Shown here one piece after another: positions 6,876 through 14,450 of a stretch of DNA of 64,000 bases. The first letter of the stretch is position 1. Each line of letters begins with the position of its first letter. Both the position numbers and the translations under genes were made by a program. Where the stretch lies: the IMG/VR virus record IMGVR_UViG_3300049825_000745, positions 1 to 64,000 of that record; one strand, written 5' to 3'. Source of the DNA: a virus. Under the pieces are notes generated by a model, which was not told the DNA's origin, did no database searches, and worked only from the letters and a program-made list of their open reading frames with translations.

Positions 6876-8057
6876 ATGGCCGTATTCCGCTGCGATCGAG
6901 GATTAATTGTTAAGCCGGAAAAGACCGACGAAGGTTTTTTGCGGTGCATGTTCCGCTTTCGGAAAGTGGGCGAGTTGCCATACCTGAATGCAGACGGCAC
7001 GCGGCATATAGAAGTAGTCACCCGTGAAAATCTGCTCAATACTGACTCGCTCAAAACGGCTAGAAACAAACCCATTACACAGTTGCACCCCCCTGGTAAA
7101 ATTGTAAACCGTGACAATTCGCATCTATATATGCGTGGGATGTCAGGCGAAGCAATGCTGACCGACGGCGACTACGCGATGATCAGCGGCTGCATTACGC
7201 ATGGTGAGCTGATTGACAAAATCCTATCAGGGGAATTCTCGGATGTTTCCTCTGGCTATTGGTCTGACAAAGTTCCCCGCAACGATGGCAAGTTTGATCA
7301 AGTAAACGCCTATTACAACCATTATTCAGGCGTCCCCTATGGTCGCGCTGGCCCTGACGTGAACTGGTTTAGCGCGGACGAGGCCGATCCGCTGCCTGAG
7401 GGATTCGCGGTGCAGGATATCGACACCGCAGACCTCAGGCTCAATAAACCACAGCTTTTTGTCCTTACTCCTGTAAAGAGGAAATCTATGATCAATTCAT
7501 TAAAGCTCGACGACGTTACAACCCTTGCGGTTGGCGACTCGGAAGGCGAACAAACCCTTGCAAAGCACCTTCGAGACTTGCTCAAAATCACGGCAGATTC
7601 AGCCGTGATTGAAACTGAATTGAGCGAAGAAAAAGCAAAGGCGATCGCACTCCAAACCGAACGCGATCAACATCAGGCCCGTGCCGATGTTGCAGAAGCC
7701 AAAATCAAGGAACTTGAAGCCGCTAAAGTGGACGCCGCTGAGATTGATAAAGCATTTCAAGCGGGCAAAGCTCGGGCAGCGCTTGAAACTCGGATTGCTG
7801 AAATCACGGGAGCTGAAGTCAAAACCGACGCATCAGATCGCGAGTTAAAGATTGATGCGATCGCCAAACGCCTCAACACTGACGCTGCCACCTACGCCGA
7901 AAAGCCCGACGCTTATATCGATGCAGCGTATGAGATTGCGATCGCCACCGATGCAGCCGATGCGACAAAGGAGCAGATGCGATCCGTAAATACTGATGCT
8001 GCGTCCATGGTTGAAGCCAAGAAGCGTGTCAGACCTCAAGATCGCCCCATTAAATAG
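6876..8057 (+). CDS. Head maturation protease fused to scaffold (DUF2213)
   Basis: A 393-residue protein. The first about 190 residues match the DUF2213 phage domain (RNKPITQLHPPGKI, MISGCITHGELIDKI, VSSGYWSDKV), placed between portal and capsid genes where the prohead protease normally lies. Residues about 235-300 form a charged coiled coil (EEKAKAIALQTERDQ) typical of a scaffold, and the tail is Ala/Asp-rich. I infer one polypeptide that both scaffolds the procapsid and processes it. I cannot assign catalytic residues with confidence. It is followed after 12 bases by the cement gene. Confidence 0.75.
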   Translation: MAVFRCDRGLIVKPEKTDEGFLRCMFRFRKVGELPYLNADGTRHIEVVTRENLLNTDSLKTARNKPITQLHPPGKIVNRDNSHLYMRGMSGEAMLTDGDYAMISGCITHGELIDKILSGEFSDVSSGYWSDKVPRNDGKFDQVNAYYNHYSGVPYGRAGPDVNWFSADEADPLPEGFAVQDIDTADLRLNKPQLFVLTPVKRKSMINSLKLDDVTTLAVGDSEGEQTLAKHLRDLLKITADSAVIETELSEEKAKAIALQTERDQHQARADVAEAKIKELEAAKVDAAEIDKAFQAGKARAALETRIAEITGAEVKTDASDRELKIDAIAKRLNTDAATYAEKPDAYIDAAYEIAIATDAADATKEQMRSVNTDAASMVEAKKRVRPQDRPIK

Positions 8058-8069
8058 GACTAGAAACAA

Positions 8070-8867
8070 ATGGCAATTACTGGACTACAAACCTCGTTTA
8101 CCCCCACCCAAGCGACTGGGATGATTGGGACGATCATCAATGGCGTGATCGTCGAATCCTATCGAAATCTGGGTGGACTAACTGCCCAATCGGTACAGGT
8201 GGACATCGGCACTATCGCTGTCTCCACCGCATATACAATCAACGTTGACGGGACAGCAGTTACGGTTACTAGCTCAGCGGCTGAAACGGTTGCAACGTTA
8301 CAGCCAAAACTATTAACGGCACTACGAAATAGTTTTGCAGGCTCCAATTTTACCTTTGCCGCTGTTGCCACCACTGGGATTACTATTTTGTCTCGGCTGG
8401 CTGGTATTGCCACCCCTGTTACGGTTAGCGGTGGTGGCGCTGGATTCACGGTAAATACAGGCGCGGGGGTGGCATCGGCCCAGCCCACCAAAATCCCATT
8501 TGGTCTAGTGGTAGCTCGAAAAACTGGGGATGACGTTCGCGGTTGTCGCCTACCTACCGCAGTCGCAGATATCATCTTGGGCTTTTCCGTTGCAAGTCAT
8601 GCTCGGGAATTATCCGACGGTATTTTACCAGGGGCAGCAGTAGGTGTCGTCCGATCCGGTAGCCTCTATGCCTGGGCAGAAGAGCCAATTACCGAAGATT
8701 CCCCGCTGTTGTATCGCCGTGCGGTTAATGGCAACCTCACGCAACTTGGCACAGTTGCCGTCACCGCTGGAACTGGCTTAACTGCGCTCACCGGATGCGC
8801 TGCGAAGGGTAGTTCGTTCGTCTTTGATGGACGTCACGGTGTCGAAGTTTCTGTTAATTTAGCCTAG
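8070..8867 (+). CDS. Capsid cement/decoration protein with inserted domain
   Basis: A 265-residue protein whose ends (GMIGTIINGVIVESYRN and PFGLVVARKTGDDVRGCRLP ... GILPGAAVGVVRSGSLYAW) match the family of small structural cement proteins found before DUF2184 capsid genes. Between them, about residues 44-140 form a Thr/Val-rich segment resembling an inserted beta-sandwich domain. The usual family length is shorter, so this copy is decorated. It precedes the capsid gene by 15 bases. Confidence 0.65.
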   Translation: MAITGLQTSFTPTQATGMIGTIINGVIVESYRNLGGLTAQSVQVDIGTIAVSTAYTINVDGTAVTVTSSAAETVATLQPKLLTALRNSFAGSNFTFAAVATTGITILSRLAGIATPVTVSGGGAGFTVNTGAGVASAQPTKIPFGLVVARKTGDDVRGCRLPTAVADIILGFSVASHARELSDGILPGAAVGVVRSGSLYAWAEEPITEDSPLLYRRAVNGNLTQLGTVAVTAGTGLTALTGCAAKGSSFVFDGRHGVEVSVNLA

Positions 8868-8882
8868 TAGGTAAAGAAAGAA

Positions 8883-9797
8883 ATGCCCGTAACAATTGGA
8901 CAGATTGATAATGCCTTGCGGGTAGTAATGCCCAAGGTGCTAGAAACCGAATACGGTACTCTAGATTTCCTGAATTTATTCGTGCCAGAGGACTCCATAC
9001 GAATGCCTGGGGTCGGCACTATCGACTACTACCGTGCTACTGGGGCCGGAACTTTTCGCGTGATGGCGGATTACGCCACGACCGCGCCCAAGGTGGACGT
9101 ATGGATGACAAAAATCACCTACGACACCGAGTATTTCAATTCAGGGTTCGACATTACCCTGAAGGAAACGGACTCGCAGGCATTCGCCGCCTCCAATAAT
9201 CAACCTATTGTTGAGAACTTGGTAGAGCGAAAAACCAGGGCGATTGATCGGGCATACCAAGAGCTACAAAACAGAATCCTTTCCGATGGACTCAAGGGCA
9301 AACGGTTATATGGGATGCTTACTCATCCCGACGTGCCCCGCGCTGTGATGCCCTATCGCTTTGGGCTATTGACCTCTGTAGGCGACAACATTGGCTTGGC
9401 ATCCTATATCTCAATGCTTGCTCCTGATCGCACGTTGGGCAATGAGCGTCCAGGCACTTTGATTCTACCTCCAAGCATGGATAACGAATTGGGTCAACAG
9501 ATCGCGGGATCTGCCGGAGGCACTAGTACTAAGCTATTCATCAGGGAAAACAATACACACATCAAAGAAATCACCAACTCCTACAACCTTGTGGGCAAAG
9601 GGCCAAACGGCGGGGACTTGGGGATTCTTTATAGCCGTAATGAGGATTCTTTGATCAGCATCGTACCCAAGGGCTTAACCCGTGGACTACCTCAAGAACG
9701 CGGTCATAATACCGAGGTATTATTCCACTGTCAGCTAGGTGGTGTCCACTTCCACCGTCCTCTCTCTGCAACAATTCTAGAGTTCCCAGCAGCTTAA
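8883..9797 (+). CDS. Major capsid protein (DUF2184)
   Basis: A 304-residue protein. The start (MPVTIGQIDNALRVVMPKVL), the segment DTEYFNSGFDITLKETD, AIDRAYQELQNRI, and the C-terminal LPQERGHNTEVLFHCQLGGV match the DUF2184 major capsid family (HK97-type fold). It sits directly after the protease-scaffold and cement genes. No long N-terminal delta domain is present, consistent with a separate scaffold. Confidence 0.8.
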   Translation: MPVTIGQIDNALRVVMPKVLETEYGTLDFLNLFVPEDSIRMPGVGTIDYYRATGAGTFRVMADYATTAPKVDVWMTKITYDTEYFNSGFDITLKETDSQAFAASNNQPIVENLVERKTRAIDRAYQELQNRILSDGLKGKRLYGMLTHPDVPRAVMPYRFGLLTSVGDNIGLASYISMLAPDRTLGNERPGTLILPPSMDNELGQQIAGSAGGTSTKLFIRENNTHIKEITNSYNLVGKGPNGGDLGILYSRNEDSLISIVPKGLTRGLPQERGHNTEVLFHCQLGGVHFHRPLSATILEFPAA

Positions 9798-9801
9798 AAA
9801 T

Positions 9802-10320
9802 ATGCCTACTGAAACACCTACCAAACCAGTCGAAGCCGCCGTAAAGTCCGACAAAATCGGGCTGATTTACTACCCTGAGAAAGAATCGCACATCGGAACT
9901 GCATCTGTCGGATCTGTTGATCCCGTGCGAATGCTTGAAATCCCCATTAAAACGGGATCCTCATCTCAATTAACGGGCGTAAACGGTGGGACTCAACAGT
10001 TTGTTGATATTCCACTTTTTAAGACCTTGCGTTTGATGGTCGGATCTCAGATTGTGGATGCCGCCGATTGGGAAGTTGCCAAACAAGACCCGTTCGTGAA
10101 ACAGCGGATTTATTGGAAAGCGATCGTCGAAATGGTGCCCACTAGGGCCACTGGTATTGGTGGCTTGTCGGTCTTTGAGGAAGAGGATGCGATCCAATTT
10201 ATTGCGTCCTGCTACGACGAAGAACGAATGAAGGGATGGCTTTTGGATGAGTCGCGCCCTGGTGTGCGATCGCAGATTACCGAACGGCTCAAGGATTTAA
10301 GAGGGGATAGACCCGAATGA
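9802..10320 (+). CDS. Head protein, unknown function
   Basis: A 172-residue protein beginning 5 bases after the capsid stop. It has no motif I can name. The middle part (VDIPLFKTLRLMVGSQIVDAAD) and the acidic C-terminus look globular. Its position between capsid and DUF4054 adaptor suggests a head vertex or auxiliary capsid role. It overlaps the next gene by 4 bases (ATGA). Confidence 0.6.
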   Translation: MPTETPTKPVEAAVKSDKIGLIYYPEKESHIGTASVGSVDPVRMLEIPIKTGSSSQLTGVNGGTQQFVDIPLFKTLRLMVGSQIVDAADWEVAKQDPFVKQRIYWKAIVEMVPTRATGIGGLSVFEEEDAIQFIASCYDEERMKGWLLDESRPGVRSQITERLKDLRGDRPE

Positions 10321-10742
10321 TAAGTCTCGAATTATTCCTACGATCCTACCCAGAATTTGCAGCTTTAGACGCTGAATATTATGGGTTGATTGATAGTGTA
10401 ATTCGAGAGACGGCCATAGAGGCCGATTCTTACAACTACCTCTCAGGCGACCCTGATCTACAGGACTTGGCGCTGTCTTTACACGTTGCCCATAATTGCC
10501 TATCGCGATCGCGTGAAATAGCGGCTTCCAATGGTGAGGTGGCTAGCGGGCTGATTAAGCGGCAAAAAGATGATTTGTATGGCGAGGTTGAGTACGACAC
10601 CTCCGCAGCGGTCTCTGTGTCTCAAAAGTACCGAAACAGTCCGTATTGGGAGAGGTTACAGCAACTACTCTCACAGAGATCTATGATCTCTGTGGGATTC
10701 CTTGCCTTTGGCCCTAGTCCCTATATTCCTCGGAGGTTGTAA
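10317..10742 (+). CDS. Head-tail connector (DUF4054-like)
   Basis: A 141-residue protein starting SLELFLRSYPEFAALDAEYY, with helices ETAIEADSYNYL and LALSLHVAHNCL and a C-terminal SQKYRNSPYWERLQQL segment. This matches the DUF4054 / gp6-type adaptor that docks under the portal. Its stop overlaps the start of the next gene by one base. Confidence 0.7.
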   Translation: MISLELFLRSYPEFAALDAEYYGLIDSVIRETAIEADSYNYLSGDPDLQDLALSLHVAHNCLSRSREIAASNGEVASGLIKRQKDDLYGEVEYDTSAAVSVSQKYRNSPYWERLQQLLSQRSMISVGFLAFGPSPYIPRRL

Positions 10743-11113
10743 TGGGGTCATCAAACGCAACTTTGTCATTCACAATTCAAGGGGCGAAGACTGGCGTCGA
10801 CGCAACGACTCGTCAACCAATTTACGGCAAAACAGTCGTAGACTATCGGGTCTTTGTTCGCCAGGATCGCCGTCCTACCGCTCAGGTATTCCCCGGCGCT
10901 GACGAGACATTACAGGTACTCAAAGGCGCGTTTGTGAAGCCGTTACAGCCCGCAGAGAACGCCATTCGAGAATCTGTTTGTGTGATCAAAATGGACAATC
11001 GCCCTGCAATAACCTGTCAGTTCAAACCATTGGGAGACCAGTGGGGAAGTACTCAAAAGGTATACGGGCGAAGGATTGAGGGTCATCGGTTTCACTTATT
11101 GCTAAAGCTATGA
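10742..11113 (+). CDS. Putative head closure (stopper) protein
   Basis: A 123-residue beta-rich protein (VDYRVFVRQDRRPTAQV, AITCQFKPLGDQWG, HRFHLLLKL). Position after the adaptor and before the tail completion gene corresponds to the stopper in siphophage gene order. Sequence similarity to a named family is not visible. It overlaps the next start by 4 bases. Confidence 0.5.
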   Translation: MGSSNATLSFTIQGAKTGVDATTRQPIYGKTVVDYRVFVRQDRRPTAQVFPGADETLQVLKGAFVKPLQPAENAIRESVCVIKMDNRPAITCQFKPLGDQWGSTQKVYGRRIEGHRFHLLLKL

Positions 11114-11511
11114 GACGAATGTCTAACAGGGCAGAATGCGATCGGAAATTTCTTGCGGCGTTTAAGCACACCGCAGAATCTTACTCCGATCAAATGCAGA
11201 AAGTGTTCAGAGAAAAACGTCAATGGCCCGTAGGGTTTGGCACAACGTTTAGGGCAAACGGCGAGGTCGTCTCAGGTAGTTACCGGAATATTTACGACCT
11301 TGGCGCTCTGGCAAACTCTCAGTCTCTCAGAGTGCAAGGCGCAACGGCTTACTATCTCTGGGATGGGCAAGGCGTAACGCCTCCAGTGATTGTCCACGAG
11401 GGGGCAACACTCACCAATGGGCGGCGTATCCCTGCACGGCGTTGGACATGGGTCGCTGCTAGAGAATTAGATTTTGCTCAAGTCTTTCGCGCTGGGTGGT
11501 TAGCGGCATGA
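11110..11511 (+). CDS. Neck / tail completion protein
   Basis: A 133-residue protein (YRNIYDLGALANSQSLRV, then ATAYYLWDGQGVTPPVIVHEG, ending RRIPARRWTWVAAREL). The order 'R-x-I-x-D-x-G-x-L-x-x-S' followed by an aromatic, Gly-rich strand and a late PARRW is typical of phage neck or tail completion proteins. The stop overlaps the next ATG. Confidence 0.55.
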   Translation: MRRMSNRAECDRKFLAAFKHTAESYSDQMQKVFREKRQWPVGFGTTFRANGEVVSGSYRNIYDLGALANSQSLRVQGATAYYLWDGQGVTPPVIVHEGATLTNGRRIPARRWTWVAARELDFAQVFRAGWLAA

Positions 11512-11990
11512 GCGATCCAAGGTTCACAGGGCGTTATTTAAGCGAGGTGATTGAAACGATTTTGACTGACCCAAACAACAAGATCGGCGGAAACCTATTG
11601 GGCACCTATGACGATGGAATGGGCCATACTCGGACTGCGATATCAATTGGTAATCCTGGCACAATCAAGACGGTGACAGGGCTTGAGGTTATTACGCCAT
11701 TGCTGCCAAATACGGAATCAGCGGGGGTGGATAGCTTCTCTCTTAATACCTCCCGCTGGGATATTTTGCTTATCCAGCGAGATCCCCCACCGCTGCGATC
11801 GCCCACGTTGCCCGATGCCGTGGAGCGGTTAACAGGGTTGTTTATTCAACTGTTTAACGGGGTTGCTAATGCAATTTTTGTGGACGCAGATACATTGTTG
11901 GGGTCTTACCCACAATGCACGTTCACATTTTCCAGCGTCGAATATATCGACTTTCTAAAGTTTCAGACCATTTACGCGCAAGGATTATAA
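11508..11990 (+). CDS. Putative tail terminator protein
   Basis: A 160-residue protein starting at the ATG that overlaps the previous stop (ATGA at 11508-11511). No family is named with certainty. The position between the neck protein and the tail tube, and the length, match tail terminators that cap the tail and contact the neck. The C-terminus (YPQCTFTFSSVEYIDFLKFQ) is beta-rich. Confidence 0.5.
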   Translation: MSDPRFTGRYLSEVIETILTDPNNKIGGNLLGTYDDGMGHTRTAISIGNPGTIKTVTGLEVITPLLPNTESAGVDSFSLNTSRWDILLIQRDPPPLRSPTLPDAVERLTGLFIQLFNGVANAIFVDADTLLGSYPQCTFTFSSVEYIDFLKFQTIYAQGL

Positions 11991-11993
11991 CTC

Positions 11994-12812
11994 ATGGCTG
12001 TCCCAGCAATTTCTAATTTGTACACCGCCAGCGCTGTTGATATCACTCAGTACGCCTGTCGGACAATCCCCAACCAAGGTAGTAAAATCGGCGTAATCCC
12101 CCTGGATAAGTGCGACAAACAAGCGCCTGCATTAAGCATTTCAACCACCGCAGTTGCGCTCAACGGGACAACGATGACCCTCACCCTAGCGTCCATTGGT
12201 GGCGTTACGGCAACGGCAACGGATAAGCGAACCATCACTAAAGGCACTAACCTGTATTTCGGGGCCGCTGGCGCACCGACGACCAAGGTTAAGGTCAACC
12301 AGGACGTAACCCTAGTGGGGGCGTCTGGTGTAGCGGTCACGATTGATCCGGCCCCTGCCGCGATCGCAGTGACAGATATCGCCCTCACCTACGGGCTATT
12401 GCGTCTCTACTCCTGGGAAGACCTGAGTTTCAACGTCACGGATACAACCGTTGACACGACTGACGGTGAAAGCCAATTTGAGTCGATGTCTGCTGTGTCT
12501 CGCTCCCTAGTGATTCCGCTGGCTTACCGCGTAACGGACGACAACATTGCCCATCAGCGGGGTATGCACGCAGCGGGACGGAGGGGCCAAAATCTGTTTG
12601 TGGCGATCGCCCGAAACGGGTTTCCCCCTATTGGTGGTGAGTTTGCATTCTTCTCTCCTCAGGCGTCTGGAGCGATTAAGACTAATGCAAAAATTTCAGG
12701 TACCCTTCAGAGCCAAGGGGAATTCTACTACCCTCCCTACCGATCTGAAATGGTGGCTGCATCTGCTGAGATCCAAGCATATGACAAGTTCCTTCAATAC
12801 TGCGGGTTTTAA
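11994..12812 (+). CDS. Major tail (tube) protein with inserted domain
   Basis: A 272-residue protein. The core (RLYSWEDLSFNVTDTTVD, then ESMSAVSRSLVIPLAYRV and GQNLFVAIARNGFPPIGGEF) is beta-rich, as in tail tube proteins. Residues about 45-135 are a Thr/Val/Ala-rich segment like the one in the cement protein, probably a surface domain. Position before the assembly chaperones and tape measure supports the tube role. Confidence 0.6.
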   Translation: MAVPAISNLYTASAVDITQYACRTIPNQGSKIGVIPLDKCDKQAPALSISTTAVALNGTTMTLTLASIGGVTATATDKRTITKGTNLYFGAAGAPTTKVKVNQDVTLVGASGVAVTIDPAPAAIAVTDIALTYGLLRLYSWEDLSFNVTDTTVDTTDGESQFESMSAVSRSLVIPLAYRVTDDNIAHQRGMHAAGRRGQNLFVAIARNGFPPIGGEFAFFSPQASGAIKTNAKISGTLQSQGEFYYPPYRSEMVAASAEIQAYDKFLQYCGF

Positions 12813-13034
12813 TTGGTTGTCAACGAACATCAGCGTATAATCCTATTTAATGCAGCCCTAGCCCTTGACGGAATCAGGGCCGGGGCGGCATTCTTAGGAG
12901 AGGATCTTCCTTCTAAGGTCAAGATTGCTCTACCTAATGGCGATCGCTGGGTGGAAATTCCAGAGGATTTTAGGGGGCAAGAATACCCGATTCCGTTAGA
13001 GTACACCGTCAACCTATTTTTGAAATTTGTATGA
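12813..13034 (+). CDS. Small tail-module protein
   Basis: Seventy-three residues if translation starts at the TTG at 12813, directly after the tail tube stop. It contains IPEDFRGQEYPIPLEYTVNL. The stop overlaps the start of the chaperone gene (ATGA at 13031). No known family. Confidence 0.5.
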   Translation: MVVNEHQRIILFNAALALDGIRAGAAFLGEDLPSKVKIALPNGDRWVEIPEDFRGQEYPIPLEYTVNLFLKFV

Positions 13035-13768
13035 AATCAATCGCTCAATTTGTTACTCAACTTGCTCTAGAAAGTAACTTGCCTTTCGAGGTTGATATTT
13101 CCCCTGACCCTGACTGTGTGCCGATTCGGACAGAACAGGTAAGTAAGTATGCATTCCCAATGTACGGAGAATATACCGCTGGCGAACAATTTTTTGTAGA
13201 GGGAATTAACGGTAAGAACAGCATTCGTAATCTTGAATTACAGGTTGTGATGCGGTCGATCTCTAAGCAAATGCGTGAGTTTTTTGGCATTAAGCAAGGG
13301 GACACTCAACAACTTCAATCCGTTTACCTCCAAGTAATTGGAGCGGATGCGGACGCAGAACCCGCGCCTAAAGAAAACGCCAAATCAACGGCATTGGCGG
13401 CGGTAATCCCTAAAAAGAAAATTGAGCAATTTCAAGAGGATAACGAAGATTTGCTCTCTAAATTACTTGCCTTATCCATGCAAACTTCAGGGAATACGGT
13501 TGCGACTATTTTCTTGGTGACGTATTTTATGCGATCGCGAGTAAGTGGCGAATGGGATTTCTCCAATACTCAACGACTCAAAAGATCCGAGCTTAATCGC
13601 CTTGCTGAATTGATCCAGGAAGACGGAATGGGAGTACAGCCGGAAGCCGCTACAGATAGCCCTTCTGAGCTAATCACAGCAGGCAAGGAGGGGAAGCAGC
13701 CCCTCCCCAAGCCGGAAGACGCGGTACCGACTGGACTGGAGTCTACACCGATCTTTGCGGCGGCTTAG
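13031..13768 (+). CDS. Tail assembly chaperone (G-like)
   Basis: A 245-residue protein immediately upstream of the tape measure region, the place of lambda G-like chaperones. It is acidic with a Pro/Glu-rich tail (PLPKPEDAVPTGLE). The overlapping -1 frame is open from 13666 to 14115 and encodes a plausible T-like extension, so a minority product is probably made by -1 frameshifting near 13690-13709 (GGGG or CCCC runs). Chaperones of this type coat the tape measure before tube polymerisation. Confidence 0.65.
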   Translation: MKSIAQFVTQLALESNLPFEVDISPDPDCVPIRTEQVSKYAFPMYGEYTAGEQFFVEGINGKNSIRNLELQVVMRSISKQMREFFGIKQGDTQQLQSVYLQVIGADADAEPAPKENAKSTALAAVIPKKKIEQFQEDNEDLLSKLLALSMQTSGNTVATIFLVTYFMRSRVSGEWDFSNTQRLKRSELNRLAELIQEDGMGVQPEAATDSPSELITAGKEGKQPLPKPEDAVPTGLESTPIFAAA

Positions 13769-13812
13769 CCCATGACACACGTTTTCACTACCGCAATTTT
13801 GGCAAGCAGAGA

Positions 13813-14115
13813 ATGTCAGTCATTCGCCAAGCGCGGCGGATGGTTCGACAAAATCGCAATCATACAGCAATGGCAACGGCTCAAATGCACCGGACGTATG
13901 TTTCTGCGCATCTTGAGAAAGGGGCCAAACCGCCAGACCTTGCTGAATTTTTGCCCTGTCCCGCTGAGTGGCAGCTATTCAAGGCAGAGCGCACCTTGCA
14001 GATATCGCGGTTGACTGCATTGGACATTCTTAGTAATTACGAATACCTCGACTTTGACGTGAAACAGTTCCTTGAGCCTTACCTATCTGAGATTGAGGCA
14101 ACATTGCAGGCGTAA
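13813..14115 (+). CDS. T-like frameshift extension of the tail assembly chaperone
   Basis: The ATG at 13813 gives 100 residues (helical, ending DVKQFLEPYLSEIEATLQA), but the same frame is open without stop back to 13666 and encodes GTDWTGVYTDLCGGLAHDTR, which looks like real protein and overlaps the G-like gene. I infer that the main product is a G-T fusion made by -1 slippage, with the ATG probably not the main start. As a separate gene it would be unusual in having no clear ribosome binding site. Confidence 0.65.
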   Translation: MSVIRQARRMVRQNRNHTAMATAQMHRTYVSAHLEKGAKPPDLAEFLPCPAEWQLFKAERTLQISRLTALDILSNYEYLDFDVKQFLEPYLSEIEATLQA

Positions 14116-14153
14116 AGCAAAGCCCCTAGCCGGAATGGGCTAGGGGCTTTGCT
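14116..14153 (+). terminator. Strong hairpin after the chaperone genes
   Basis: A perfect 16-base-pair stem (14116-14131 with 14138-14153, arm CAAAGCCCCTAGCC) with a 6-base loop begins at the stop codon. It is not followed by a long T run. It would end or attenuate the head/neck transcript before the tape measure. Confidence 0.7.
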
Positions 14154-14213
14154 ATTATGTAGAGAGCCTAGGCAGTAACCTAGGGCTAACCAACTATCGA
14201 GGAAACTTCGACA

Positions 14214-14432
14214 ATGGCTTCATCTAACAGTTTATCTATTTTTGCTTCAGTATCCAAAGAATTCCGCTGTGACGAGAGCGGGAATGGGTTTATTTCACTC
14301 CGTGGCTTGGCTAGACTGTGCGGCGTTCGGCATAATTCTTGGGGGCAGAGTGGTAGTATTTTTACCGCCAAAATTGACGAAACCGTTGTAGCGACGAAAT
14401 GCCATTGTTCAAAACTCAAACTGTTTTTATAG
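14214..14432 (+). CDS. Small ORF before the tape measure
   Basis: Seventy-two residues with FISLRGLARLCGVRHNSWG, which resembles the helix-turn-helix start of phage antirepressor-like or cyanobacterial small proteins. It lies after a terminator and before the tape measure, so it may be a late-module insertion. Function unknown. Confidence 0.4.
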   Translation: MASSNSLSIFASVSKEFRCDESGNGFISLRGLARLCGVRHNSWGQSGSIFTAKIDETVVATKCHCSKLKLFL

Positions 14433-14450
14433 TTCAGGCTTCTTAACCCC

